Source of the DNA: Lactiplantibacillus brownii | GTDB lineage: Bacteria > Bacillota > Bacilli > Lactobacillales > Lactobacillaceae | Assembly (NCBI RefSeq): GCF_031085375.1 | Contig: NZ_JAVCWF010000001.1 | Location: forward strand, 2,604,001 to 2,668,000 | Direction: 5' to 3' | DNA: 64,000 bases | Part shown: piece after piece, positions 25,202 to 33,904 of the stretch | How positions within the stretch are numbered: the first letter of the stretch is position 1 | Layout of the letters: every line of letters begins with the position of its first letter | Made by a program: the position numbers and the translations under genes | The notes under the pieces: generated by a model | The model's database searches: none | Seen by the model: only the letters and a program-made list of their open reading frames with translations | What the model was told of the DNA's origin: nothing

Positions 25202-25800
25202 AAAAATTGTCCAACACCCTTATTATTTATTGCCATCCGTATGATAAAAGCTTTAGCCACGCCGTTTTGTCCGAAGCGCTGAAACCACTGGCCCACAATC
25301 AAACTGGGTATCGCTTACTTGATTTATACGCCGACAACTTTAATCCGATCTATGATGAACAAGAACTGCAATTATACGCATCCGGCGCCACCACCGATCC
25401 CTTGGTCACGCGATACTTGGCCGCACTAAAAGAAGCTGACCAACTGATTATCATTACCCCCATCTGGTGGAACGACCTTCCGGCAATGCTGAAAGGTTTC
25501 TTTGATAAAGTCATGAAGCGAGGGCCCGAACTGGCCTATACGTCAACCAGTCGGGGCGTAGCTGGCCATCTTGACAACATCAAATCAGCACTAGTCTTGA
25601 CCACTTCCACCTCGCCAACGGTTTATCAGCGCCTATTCTGTGGTGACGCAATCAAGCGGATTCTAATTGGCGCCACCCTCAAACAACTGGGCATTCAAAA
25701 TGTTAAATGGCACAACTTCGGTGGCATCACGGCCGCTACGGTAGAAAAACGGCGCACCTATTTGACCCACGTTGGTCAGTGGGTCAATCGACTATCCTAA
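25198..25800 (+). CDS. NAD(P)H oxidoreductase, flavodoxin-like fold (YwrO/MdaB type)
   Basis: A 200-residue flavoprotein. It has NTLIIYCHPYDKSFSHAVLSEAL (phosphate loop), YRLLDLYADNFNPIYDEQEL, and QLIIITPIWWNDLPAMLKGFFDKVMKRGPELAYT (flavin loop with WW). It ends in HVGQWVNRLS. The family reduces quinones and related compounds with two electrons. It starts at GTG 25198, overlapping the tetR stop (GTGA), so it is translationally coupled and controlled by TetR. Confidence 0.88.
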   Translation: MKKLSNTLIIYCHPYDKSFSHAVLSEALKPLAHNQTGYRLLDLYADNFNPIYDEQELQLYASGATTDPLVTRYLAALKEADQLIIITPIWWNDLPAMLKGFFDKVMKRGPELAYTSTSRGVAGHLDNIKSALVLTTSTSPTVYQRLFCGDAIKRILIGATLKQLGIQNVKWHNFGGITAATVEKRRTYLTHVGQWVNRLS

Positions 25801-25840
25801 ATCACCACCAAATAAATCGGGTGCTGGTTGTAAATCAAAA

Positions 25841-25891
25841 ATCACGATCAAATTCTAATTGTGGATAGAATTTGATCGTAATTGTTTTTTT
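25841..25891 (+). terminator. Terminator of the tetR-oxidoreductase operon
   Basis: ACGATCAAATTCTA pairs perfectly with TAGAATTTGATCGT, followed by AATTGTTTTTTT. Confidence 0.85.
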
Positions 25892-26099
25892 GACTATTTT
25901 GGGGACTCCGTGAATAGATTGGAAATGTTTAGTTTATCAACATGTTAAAAAATTCTGGTATATTCTCAAAAATTGTAATAGTGCATCTACGAAAGACCAC
26001 AACAATCACTAAAAGACGTATTTTCCATGAAATATGAATAAACTGGGACGTGCTAAAAAAAAAAGAGACGACCGTAGCCATCCCTTCCAATCAATCTAT

Positions 26100-26351
26100 T
26101 TACTTAGCTACTTCATGATTCTCATCCAGCATATATTGGAATTCAATGGTTCCACTCAGCAAGTCAGCTTTGAACAAGCCTTGCGTCCCGTTATTTTCAT
26201 CGGACATGACGACAAAGTAACTGGCACCCTCATCTTCATCCACAACGTGCTGGAAGCTCACGTATTCGCCCTTAAAACCGTTCTTGCGGAACAACCCAAT
26301 AATCCGGATCATTTCACGCTGTGTTACTTCATTCGCTGCTGTTTCACTCAT
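26100..26351 (-). CDS. Small conserved protein, 83 aa, copy 1
   Basis: A soluble protein with REMIRIIGLFRKNGFKGEYVSFQHVVDE, then ASYFVVMSDENNGTQGLFKADL and a C-terminal TIEFQYMLDENHEVAK. I do not recognise the family. Two more intact copies (30852 and 33616) are almost identical in protein but differ at many third codon positions, so the copies are old and kept by selection. This copy has an extra Asp-Glu after VVDE. It lies next to a 71-aa gene also found beside copy 3. Confidence 0.85.
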   Translation of the reverse strand: MSETAANEVTQREMIRIIGLFRKNGFKGEYVSFQHVVDEDEGASYFVVMSDENNGTQGLFKADLLSGTIEFQYMLDENHEVAK

Positions 26352-26479
26352 GCTATTTAAATACCCCTTATCAATTCTTTACTAATCTCAAGCCATCTCT
26401 ATCGGTGGTGCGGGAGGCCCAGGAGGTGAAATTTCAACCGATGGCCGAGCCTACTTAAATCTTAACTACTAGCGTCCAA

Positions 26480-26695
26480 CTAGTGACCACTACCGGCCTT
26501 CAATTCAGCTAGCTTCTCTTCAATCAACTGATTCGCGATGCTAAAAGCTTTTAGTCGGCGTTTGGCAAAAGTCAGTTGAGACTTATACCGTGACGGATCG
26601 TCTTTAGCTTCAAAAGTCTTCTCGACTTCACGGATCTTATGCAAGGTCGAATCAATTTGCCGTTTAGCTTCTAATAACTCAGCTTCATCGTACAT
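26480..26695 (-). CDS. Small helical protein, 71 aa, copy 1
   Basis: Starts MYDEAELLEAKRQIDSTLHK, is entirely helical and probably a short coiled coil (KSQLTFAKRRLKAF, LIEEKLAELKAG), ending SGH. Nearly identical to the protein at 34711. GAGGGGG precedes the ATG at 26695. The function is unknown. In both places an 80-83 aa gene follows downstream, so the two products may act together (inference). Confidence 0.82.
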   Translation of the reverse strand: MYDEAELLEAKRQIDSTLHKIREVEKTFEAKDDPSRYKSQLTFAKRRLKAFSIANQLIEEKLAELKAGSGH

Positions 26696-26737
26696 GTAAA
26701 ACCCCCTCGATTTTCAGAAAGTTATTTTGACTAATTA

Positions 26738-26779
26738 AAAAAGTCCCCTGGGCCAAAACTATCTTGGCTCAGAGGACTC
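26738..26779 (-). terminator. Terminator of the sugar-module MFS gene
   Basis: On the minus strand AGTCCTCTGAGCCAA pairs with TTGGCCCAGGGGACT, followed by TTTTTT. Confidence 0.85.
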
Positions 26780-26825
26780 CTATCACTTACTTTACGCATA
26801 ACTTATGCTTCATAATCTATTATTA

Positions 26826-28010
26826 TCAAACATTCAACTTTCCAATCGACTTAGTACGTCGCAATATCAAGAAAACAATATTAATGACAAAAATAATTAC
26901 GAAGATAATTGCACCCAATCTATAAACACCATTCACAGATGAAGTCCCCGAGATACTACCGAGAAACTTAAGACCGTATGGTGAAATGGATGATCCTAAG
27001 TTGGCACCTACTAACAATAATGATGTTGAAAGTGCCTCAGTCCCTTTGGGAGCAATCGCATTTACTTGGTTAAATAAGTATGGTACAACAATCGAGAAAG
27101 CAAATCCCACAAACAGTGCACCAATACCGGTCAATAAAATACTATTTGAAAAACTGAAAAGACCATACGCAACTGCCATTGCCAAAATGGCAAATGGTAA
27201 CGTATATTTCTTTAACGACTTGTAAATCATCCCAAAGATGAAACCTGCAACCATTCCGGCGATCGACATGATACTCAAAATGTTACTTGCGTCAGTAGGA
27301 GTCCCATAGCCATTACTAGTCACCAACTCCGCCAACTTCACATTAGATGCAGAAAAGATAATGATAATCACAAGCAAGAAAGTAGCATATCCTAGCACTT
27401 TTGGATTCAAACCACTTTTACTTTCCACTGTACCATTGGCTTGTTCTCTGACCTGTTCCTTAGGAATCGCTGGAACAAATAACGTGAACAACACAATAAT
27501 TGGCAGAATAATAGCGTATACCCAAAAGCTTGTATGCCAATCAATTTTTAGTAATTGACCAGCAACGAATGCTAAAATAGCGGTACCTAAACTTTGAAAT
27601 GCACTTTGAAAGCCAATCAGTTTTGCACGTTCATCACCATCGAAAAAGTAACTAATCATCGAAACCGCTAAGGAATTAAATAAACCAAAACCAATTCCTA
27701 ATCCAGCTCTAGACAATAAGATAGCCGTAAAGTTAGTACTAAATACAGGAATCAGACCAGAAATCAATGAAATAATCAGACCTAGCTGAACAGTTTGCTT
27801 CGTACCTAACCATTTCGCAAAAAAACTACTCAATAAAACAAAAATCAGAACCATGAGGGCCGGAACAGTGGTTAACATTTCAATAGATGATAATGGAACG
27901 TCCGGGAAGCTTTTTGCCATTGCTGGAATATTTCCAGAAATCACACTTGCCGAAGTTAAAACCAATGAAATAGAAAGCAATGAAAACTTCATTAGCCATC
28001 CTTTTTTCAT
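26826..28010 (-). CDS. MFS permease of the sugar module
   Basis: A 12-TM major facilitator protein of 394 residues. It has SASVISGNIPAMAKSFPDVPLSSIEMLTTVPAL in the first helices, AKWLGTKQTVQLGLIISLISGL (motif A region) and GERAK-like loops (FDGDERAKLIGFQSAFQSLG). It follows the glycoside-hydrolase-like gene by 21 bases on the same strand. It therefore probably imports the sugar or small glycoside that the hydrolase processes. The substrate is not determined. It is AT-rich compared with its neighbours, and the module is flanked by repeated small genes, which suggests acquisition as a cassette. Confidence 0.85.
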   Translation of the reverse strand: MKKGWLMKFSLLSISLVLTSASVISGNIPAMAKSFPDVPLSSIEMLTTVPALMVLIFVLLSSFFAKWLGTKQTVQLGLIISLISGLIPVFSTNFTAILLSRAGLGIGFGLFNSLAVSMISYFFDGDERAKLIGFQSAFQSLGTAILAFVAGQLLKIDWHTSFWVYAIILPIIVLFTLFVPAIPKEQVREQANGTVESKSGLNPKVLGYATFLLVIIIIFSASNVKLAELVTSNGYGTPTDASNILSIMSIAGMVAGFIFGMIYKSLKKYTLPFAILAMAVAYGLFSFSNSILLTGIGALFVGFAFSIVVPYLFNQVNAIAPKGTEALSTSLLLVGANLGSSISPYGLKFLGSISGTSSVNGVYRLGAIIFVIIFVINIVFLILRRTKSIGKLNV

Positions 28011-28031
28011 AAAAAAACACTCCTAACAAAT

Positions 28032-29579
28032 TTATTTAGCAATCAACAGCAGTGCAATATATTGTTGATCATTTGGCATTTTGAAAAACTTTTTACTATT
28101 CAGATTTATTGGAAATACAGTGCTCGTCATATTCCAGGTATCAATCAACTGTGCAGAATATTCCTTATCTGCTGGTAAGAAATCAAAGATTTCAAATCCT
28201 GGCTGACTATCTCCAAAATAGATTAGGACCTTATTAAAATCATCTGTTGCACCACCATAAAGTTCCCAGTGTGGGCCCGTGGTGGCGATTGCATTCAAAT
28301 GCCCTAAATGATTATTTTGAAAGATATCATGTAAATAATTCATTCTTAAATAGCTTTGACCAACAAGCTTTGCACCGTGAAAAGACCATACAGGTGCATG
28401 TGGCACTTCACCATCAACATAGGATTCTCCATGAGTAACATAACCGCCGCGTGCAACAATTTTCCAAAATGAATCAGTCATATGCTGAGGAGTTAAATCC
28501 CCCCATCCATATTGGGTATTGCCCTCATACCGGCATTCATCAATGACAACCGGCTTACGATATTCTTGTTTCCATTGATCCACAAAAAACAAATTATCCG
28601 TTTGAACACTTAAGTGTGTAATCCATGGCTTGGTATGGTCGTACCAGTTCTTAGTAGTTCCTTTATGAATTGGCGGATCATAAAAGTTATGAATGGACAG
28701 TAGATGGCGATTAGGATCCTCTAAGTAGACCTTTTCAGCTAAATCATCCCAGTCCGCCAATTTTTTTTGTCCAGTCATATCAGCCAAATCGTATTCATTA
28801 GCCATAGACCACCATATATTTTTATATGAAGCCAATCTAGCTACCAAATATTCAATATACTTAAAATCCTCTTGCTGGGTCATAGAACATAGGCCACGTG
28901 GCGTATCATTATATGGATGGAAAAGGATTAAATCAACTTGAATATTCAAAGCCGTCAATTCATCAATGCAGTTTTCTAGGTGCTGAAAATATGCTGGATT
29001 GAAGATCTGATGATCTAATTCAACCGTATAATTATCAGGATGCTCGGAACTACTCTTTTTATCAATCTTTTCACGTTTGATAACTTTATACGGATAACTT
29101 GTATATTCCGTTTGAAACATATAATTCCAAATAGGAAAGACAGTCATCCGTACTTTATTAAACTTATTTTCTTTTAGTGACTCTAAAGTCAGATTTTGTC
29201 GCTCATCACTTTGTAAATGCCATCCATACAGGGTAGTCCCAAATGGGGCAAAGTCTGTTCCATCACTATATTGAAAATATGTTTTATTTTTTGTAACAAC
29301 CATGCCATGATTTTCCTGATTTGGTTGACTACATTCAAAGCTGCCCGTCAGATTAGCAAGTTCTGATATATTTGACTGAGTATAATAATTCCAGATACCT
29401 AACTCGGTTGGCATGAATCTTAGTTTAAATAATCCATCACCATCGTAGAAACCACGAACCTTTTTAGTGGTTTTTCCATTACTAAAATATCCAAAAAGTT
29501 CGACATCAGAAAAAGGATTTTTTGATTCTGTGTAGGTTTTAGTTAATTCAAACCTTTGATACTGTTCAATTACTTGCAT
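28032..29579 (-). CDS. Putative glycoside hydrolase (DUF5060 / apiosidase-like barrel / DUF5605 type)
   Basis: A cytoplasmic protein of 515 residues without a signal peptide. The N-terminal beta domain (about 1-85) has YTESKNPFSDVELFGYFSNG and FYDGDGLFKLRFMPTELGIWNYY. A TIM-barrel part (about 105-420) has FAPFGTTLYGWHLQ, WWSMANEYDLAD (likely acid/base Glu) and KPVVIDECRYEGN (likely nucleophile Glu). A C-terminal beta domain with IDTWNMTSTVFP ends the protein. This is the pattern of DUF4038/DUF5605 proteins related to GH140-type apiosidases. It probably cleaves an imported glycoside; the sugar is unknown. It forms an operon with the downstream MFS gene and is divergent from an AraC regulator, with two cre-like sites between. 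Confidence 0.8.
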   Translation of the reverse strand: MQVIEQYQRFELTKTYTESKNPFSDVELFGYFSNGKTTKKVRGFYDGDGLFKLRFMPTELGIWNYYTQSNISELANLTGSFECSQPNQENHGMVVTKNKTYFQYSDGTDFAPFGTTLYGWHLQSDERQNLTLESLKENKFNKVRMTVFPIWNYMFQTEYTSYPYKVIKREKIDKKSSSEHPDNYTVELDHQIFNPAYFQHLENCIDELTALNIQVDLILFHPYNDTPRGLCSMTQQEDFKYIEYLVARLASYKNIWWSMANEYDLADMTGQKKLADWDDLAEKVYLEDPNRHLLSIHNFYDPPIHKGTTKNWYDHTKPWITHLSVQTDNLFFVDQWKQEYRKPVVIDECRYEGNTQYGWGDLTPQHMTDSFWKIVARGGYVTHGESYVDGEVPHAPVWSFHGAKLVGQSYLRMNYLHDIFQNNHLGHLNAIATTGPHWELYGGATDDFNKVLIYFGDSQPGFEIFDFLPADKEYSAQLIDTWNMTSTVFPINLNSKKFFKMPNDQQYIALLLIAK

Positions 29580-29665
29580 TTCGAGCCTCTCTACTTAATT
29601 AGATTTAATACTTAAAATTCTCTACAAACAACCCTAAATATCATATATATAAACGTCCCGATTAT

Positions 29666-29692
29666 TGAAATCGTTTTACGAAACCGTTTACT
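29666..29692. promoter_or_regulatory. Two overlapping cre-like sites between GH and AraC genes
   Basis: 29666-29679 and 29679-29692 each match 12 of 14 cre positions, around cores AATCGTT and ACCGTTT. They lie in the divergent promoter region and suggest catabolite repression of the sugar module. Confidence 0.45.
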
Positions 29693-29774
29693 TGATAAAG
29701 TATAGCAATCCTAAATTGTGATACAATATCTATTAACAACCAGTTTTATGTCATAATCAAACCAAGGAGTTAAT

Positions 29775-30782
29775 ATGCAAAATGACTTTCTAACCATTAT
29801 TACTCAAAAAAATATTATCGAAACTACTGCTAATCAACTTCATGAAACCAATGACCTAATTGTTTGTGACTATCTTAATAAGCATTTTATTTTTGACTCA
29901 CATGGTGTTAGAGAACTCATGGCTGACCAATATATGGATGCCACCGAGCAAATTACCTTTAACCACCACCCTCACTATGTAAACGTTGGTATACACAAAC
30001 ACGACTTCATCGAAATGACGTACGTTTACCAAGGAACTTATCAACAAACCGTTAACGATAAACAGATCACCATGAATGCTGGTGATCTGTTTATACTGGA
30101 TACTTTCGTAGTTCATTCAATGAAAAAGATACCCGATGACTGCATCGCCGTTAATTTAATGATGCGAAAATCTTATTTCTTAGATAATTTACTATCCGAA
30201 TTGGCTGATAATAACGTAATGTCGGCTTTCATCACTTCCGCCCTCTATAAAAGTAATTTAACTGGTAACTACTTAATGTTTCACAATAAAAGCAATAAGA
30301 AAGTTCGTGATTATATTGAAAATATCGTTCTCGAATTAAACTACAAACAGATTGGCTGGAAAGAAGCTGTAAATAGCCTAATTATCTTACTATTCACCGA
30401 AATCATTCGTCAGAATACTACCTTAAATTACGAACAGGATAAGTTGCAAACACAAAATAGTATTTCCATTATTGATGTTTTAAATTATATTAGTGTCAAC
30501 TTTAATGACCTATCTTTAACAACTTGTGCTCAACATTTTGGTATCCATCCTAATTATTTAACACGTTTTTTAAAAAAGTACACTAAAAAAAATTATACAC
30601 AAATCATTCAACAATTTCGGTTAGAAAAAGTCATGCATCTACTCCTAAATACAGATTTGTCGATAAATCACATTGCTGAACAAAGTGGTTTTTCAAATCC
30701 TAATCATTTTTATAAACTATTCAAAAAAAAGTACCAATGCACCCCTAAAGAATATCGACAAAGGGCTCGTAGTTCCACTTAA
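29775..30782 (+). CDS. AraC-family regulator
   Basis: A 335-residue activator-type regulator. A cupin-like sensor half is at about 70-150 (HYVNVGIHKHDFIEMTYVYQGTY and MNAGDLFILDTFVVHSM). The C-terminal double helix-turn-helix is at about 235-330 (LTTCAQHFGIHPNYLTRFLKKYTKKNYTQIIQ, then HIAEQSGFSNPNHFYKLFKKKYQCTPKEYR). CCAAGGAG stands before the ATG. It is divergent from the glycoside hydrolase and MFS genes, which it probably activates when the substrate is present. Confidence 0.92.
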   Translation: MQNDFLTIITQKNIIETTANQLHETNDLIVCDYLNKHFIFDSHGVRELMADQYMDATEQITFNHHPHYVNVGIHKHDFIEMTYVYQGTYQQTVNDKQITMNAGDLFILDTFVVHSMKKIPDDCIAVNLMMRKSYFLDNLLSELADNNVMSAFITSALYKSNLTGNYLMFHNKSNKKVRDYIENIVLELNYKQIGWKEAVNSLIILLFTEIIRQNTTLNYEQDKLQTQNSISIIDVLNYISVNFNDLSLTTCAQHFGIHPNYLTRFLKKYTKKNYTQIIQQFRLEKVMHLLLNTDLSINHIAEQSGFSNPNHFYKLFKKKYQCTPKEYRQRARSST

Positions 30783-30801
30783 AAATCAATTTATCATAGA
30801 T

Positions 30802-30846
30802 AAAAAAGCTCCCTCTAGTTTTCATTTTCAACTAGAGAGAGTTTTT
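30802..30846. terminator. Bidirectional terminator
   Basis: CTCCCTCTAGTT pairs with AACTAGAGAGAG, with A and T tracts on both sides. It serves the AraC gene and the convergent 80-aa gene. Confidence 0.8.
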
Positions 30847-30851
30847 AATTT

Positions 30852-31094
30852 CTATTTTGCTACTGCATGATTTTCATCTAGCATGTATTGGAACTCAATC
30901 GTCCCAGTCAATAAATCGGCTTTAAACAGGCCTTGTGTCCCGTTGTTTTCGTCTGACATCACGACAAAGTAACTTGCTCCTTCATCGACAACATGCTGGA
31001 AGCTCACGTATTCGCCCTTAAATCCGTTCTTACGGAACAACCCAATAATCCGGATCATTTCGCGTTGCGTGACTTCATTTGCTGCTTCATTCAT
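30852..31094 (-). CDS. Small conserved protein, 80 aa, copy 2
   Basis: Same family as 26100 and 33616: NEVTQREMIRIIGLFRKNGF, then SYFVVMSDENNGTQGLFKADL and HAVAK at the end. The protein is nearly unchanged but the DNA differs in many silent positions. Upstream lie a perfect 9-bp inverted repeat containing DnaA-box-like sequence (31123-31155) and a TTATCCCC/GGGGATAA hairpin (31199-31231). The hairpin also survives beside the relic near 16.0 kb. Confidence 0.85.
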   Translation of the reverse strand: MNEAANEVTQREMIRIIGLFRKNGFKGEYVSFQHVVDEGASYFVVMSDENNGTQGLFKADLLTGTIEFQYMLDENHAVAK

Positions 31095-31121
31095 TTATTA
31101 AAACTCCTATCAATTTCTCTT

Positions 31122-31156
31122 TGTGGATAACCTTTATGCCGTAAAAGTTATCCACC
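31122..31156. promoter_or_regulatory. Inverted repeat containing DnaA-box-like sites
   Basis: GTGGATAAC (31123-31131) and GTTATCCAC (31147-31155) are perfect inverted copies. The left one reads TTATCCACA on the minus strand (31122-31130), the consensus DnaA box. It lies 30 bases before the 80-aa gene. Confidence 0.5.
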
Positions 31157-31198
31157 TGTGAGCAATAAATACTCACATCAATCATTCTTTTTATTCAC

Positions 31199-31231
31199 TT
31201 ATCCCCTTCATTTTAGAAATTCTGGGGATAA
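31199..31231. promoter_or_regulatory. TTATCCCC / GGGGATAA inverted repeat
   Basis: Perfect 8-bp arms 17 bases apart upstream of the 80-aa gene. The same structure with a different loop is at 15979-16009 beside a relic copy. Confidence 0.5.
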
Positions 31232-31423
31232 GGTCGTTTACTTGGTTTAATTAGTATCTGACATCCTCTACATGGGTAATACGGATATCATGGGTGCCAT
31301 GTTAAAACTACGCCTTAGTTTCCACAGAGACCACTAGCGCCCGTTCAGCGTCCGTTTTCCACCTAAAATTGTCACAAATTGCCGACTTCATCTAATGATA
31401 TCCAACATTAATTGCTTTTTAGG

Positions 31424-33330
31424 ATCGAGTAGGAGGTAATTGATTATTTCACAATTACCGACCTCTCACACCACCGTACGTACGGATCCGTATACGGCGG
31501 TTCAATAATTTAAGTATTCTGAATAAGCTGGAGTGTCTTGGATAAATTTATCAATCCAAGACGCTCTAGCTTTTCGTTTGTATACGTATATTTCATTGTC
31601 TTACTATGAGCCGTTCTCCAATATCCCTTTCGGGTATTGGCATTGGTATTGGCATTGGTCTTAGCTTGCTCTACTGTCATGCCCATTTTCATCAGTTGAC
31701 GAATTCGGGTTTTGACCTTTTTCCAACGTTTCCAAATCAATTGTCTTATACGACTTCTAAGCCATGTGTCCAATTGCTGAATGAACGTCTTCAATTTACC
31801 AATCCCATAATATTGCAACCATCCTTGCATTTTCTGACGAATTTCTTTCATCAATTGTTGCCAACTGATACTTCGGCTTCGAACTGTCATAACTTTAAGT
31901 GACTGTTTGACACGTTGCTTGGCAATTCCATGTGGACGCGGATACGCCCCATTTCGATCAACACCCAGCGTAAATCCCAAGAACTTTAGTCTTAATGGTG
32001 ACCCAACCGTTGTTTTCTTCTTGTTGACTGTCACTTTTAAACTGTTTTCTAGGAATTTAGTAATATTCCTCAGGACTCGCTCACCAGCACGCTTACTTTT
32101 GACATAAATGTTACAGTCGTCCGCATAGCGTACAAATTGGCGGCCTCGACTGACCAGTAATTTATCTAATTCATTCAGATAAATGTTGGCTAGCAGTGGT
32201 GATAGGTTCCCACCTTGTGGGGTGCCCTTCGTTGTTTTCTGGAACAACTGACCATTTTAGGAACCTGCGGATTAGATGTAATAGCCATGGGTCATGAATT
32301 TGCTGTTGAACAAAGTTCATTAGTAAATCATGGTTTACCGTGTCAAAGTAGGCTTTTAAGTCCAGGTCTACCACGTAGTGATAGCCCTGATTATAAAGAC
32401 TCATGACTTTTTTGATAGCGTCATGCGCACTTCGTCCAGGCCTAAAGCCGTAGCTATTGTCGGAAAATACTTGTTCATAAATTGGTGACAACACTTGGAC
32501 TACCGCCTGTTGGACCATTCTGTCAATCACAGTCGGAACACCTAGCTTTCTGGTTGACCCGTCCGGCTTGGGAATTTCGACACGTCTGACTGGTTTCGGG
32601 CAGTAAGTCCCGTTACGCAAACTCTCTAAGAGTTCATCTCGATGTTTGTAGATATATTCGGATAGCTGGTTGATGGTCATACCATCAATACCAGCGGCTC
32701 CTTTATTACGCCTGACTCGTTTAAAAGTGAGGTTAAGGTTGCCTCTCGCAAGCACCAAGTCTACAAATGGAACACCATTCTGCACTGTACTTTCACCGTC
32801 AGTAACACTATGCGCCCCAAGATTCCCTTTGTCTTCCAGACTATCTATCCCTTGGTGGTCAGCTTGTTCTGTTTTCTGCAATATTCGCATTACCAACACC
32901 TCCAGTATCAGTGAGAATTATTATTGTTCGGTCCTTCGTTTGCCGATTGGCAAACTACTATGACCTCGGCTGACTCCTGAAATACTCAGTTAGCCATCAC
33001 TGGCTAAGTTATTCCTGTACACCATATCGGCGTTCTAGTCGGGAACTTGTAAATCAGGCCTCCCCGGGTAAGAATGATAGCTTTCGTACCATGCAACTGT
33101 TGGCTCTACTCTAGTCATCTTTGAGTAGTATTGGACTTTAGTTTGTTGAGCAACCTTATCCAGATGACTCTAGCCTTATAGCCACTTCTTATTCATCAGT
33201 TCAGTACCTTGTTTTAGGCTTCCTTCAGATTCCGTCTCACGGCGGACACCCTTGCCCTCAACTCGTGGTTCCGACTACTACGGCCCACAGCGGACTTACA
33301 CCGCCTAGTTATCACCCATGCCGGGCGCAC
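31424..33330 (-). mobile_element. Group II intron, IIC-like, inserted behind a terminator
   Basis: The 1907-bp element starts on the minus strand with GTGCGCCCGGCATGGGTG at 33330. It ends with a domain V/VI-like region (CCGTACGTACGG, then CTACTCGAT ending at 31424). The boundaries are supported by comparison with the intact gpmA locus. There TTTTTTATGG runs straight into downstream sequence, whereas here the intron begins right after TTTTTTATGG. The sequence beyond its 3' end again resembles the gpmA downstream region. Insertion directly behind a Rho-independent terminator is the known target habit of group IIC introns. It carries one reverse transcriptase gene with a frameshift. Confidence 0.92.
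31510..32890 (-). pseudogene. ltrA: Intron-encoded reverse transcriptase/maturase, frameshifted
   Basis: The N-terminal part has NKGAAGIDGMTINQLSEY, IPKPDGSTRKLGVPTVIDRMVQQA and FSDNSYGFRPGRSAHDAI. The C-terminal part has TKGTPQGGNLSPLLANIYLNELD, the catalytic RYADDCNIY, and a maturase (GIIM) region with GWLQYYGIGKLKTFIQ. The two parts are in different frames. The shift falls near 32254-32258, in a run of four A (minus strand). The start is ATG 32890, eight bases behind GGAGG. All catalytic motifs are present, so one indel appears to be the only defect. Confidence 0.88.
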
Positions 33331-33333
33331 CCA

Positions 33334-33366
33334 TAAAAAAGCGCCCCCCACAAGAGCGGGCGCTTC
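33334..33366 (-). terminator. Terminator of the gpmA fragment, intron target
   Basis: On the minus strand AAGCGCCCGCTC pairs with GGGGGGCGCTT, followed by TTTTTTATGG and at once the intron. It is the counterpart of 35059-35089. Confidence 0.9.
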
Positions 33367-33393
33367 TTGAAAATCTAGTAAATAATCAGCTGA

Positions 33394-33599
33394 TTATTTG
33401 CCTAACTTTTCTTTGCCTAATACGTTCAACTTTTCATCGAAGTCATAGACAACTGGTTCGCCAGTAGCCATTTCAAGATTCATGATGTCGTCATCAGAAA
33501 TCCGTTCGATGTACTTGCTTAAGGCACGTAATGAGTTACCATGGGCTGCGATGATGATGTTCTTGCCATCTAATAACTTAGGTGCAATTTCATCTTCCC
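33394..33599 (-). pseudogene. 3' fragment of a second gpmA
   Basis: Encodes about the last 66 residues of phosphoglycerate mutase ([35 protein letters not shown]), with the stop at 33394-33396. It differs from the intact gene at silent and a few replacement sites. Homology ends within TCTTCCC at 33593-33599, where it joins the downstream side of the 82-aa gene. The last bases are shared by both partners. Confidence 0.9.
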
Positions 33600-33615
33600 T
33601 TCCAAATCAATCTAT

Positions 33616-33864
33616 TTACTTAGCAACGGCATGATTCTTATCCAACATATATTGGAATTCAATCGTTCCACTCACTAAGTCTGCCTTAAACAACCCTTGT
33701 GTCCCGTTATTTTCATCGGACATGACGACAAAGTAACTAGCCCCTTCATCAACGACGTGTTGGAAACTCACGTACTCGCCTTTAAAGCCATTCTTACGGA
33801 ATAAGCCAATCAATTTAACCATTTCACGTTGTGTAACTTCATTTGCATTTGTTGCTTCACTCAT
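33616..33864 (-). CDS. Small conserved protein, 82 aa, copy 3
   Basis: Same family as 26100 and 30852: NEVTQREMVKLIGLFRKNGF, SYFVVMSDENNGTQGLFKADL, ending MLDKNHAVAK. The N-terminus is two or three residues longer or altered. It lies between a methyltransferase gene and the gpmA fragment. Its own terminator region is cut by the fragment junction at about 33600. The function is unknown. Confidence 0.85.
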   Translation of the reverse strand: MSEATNANEVTQREMVKLIGLFRKNGFKGEYVSFQHVVDEGASYFVVMSDENNGTQGLFKADLVSGTIEFQYMLDKNHAVAK

Positions 33865-33904
33865 TTATTCAAATACCCCTATCAATTCTCTTAATCTTGC
33901 CTAA

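Noticed and set aside
31122..31231. Replication origin
   Set aside because: Only one consensus DnaA box and no dnaA/dnaN, AT-rich unwinding region or rep gene nearby.
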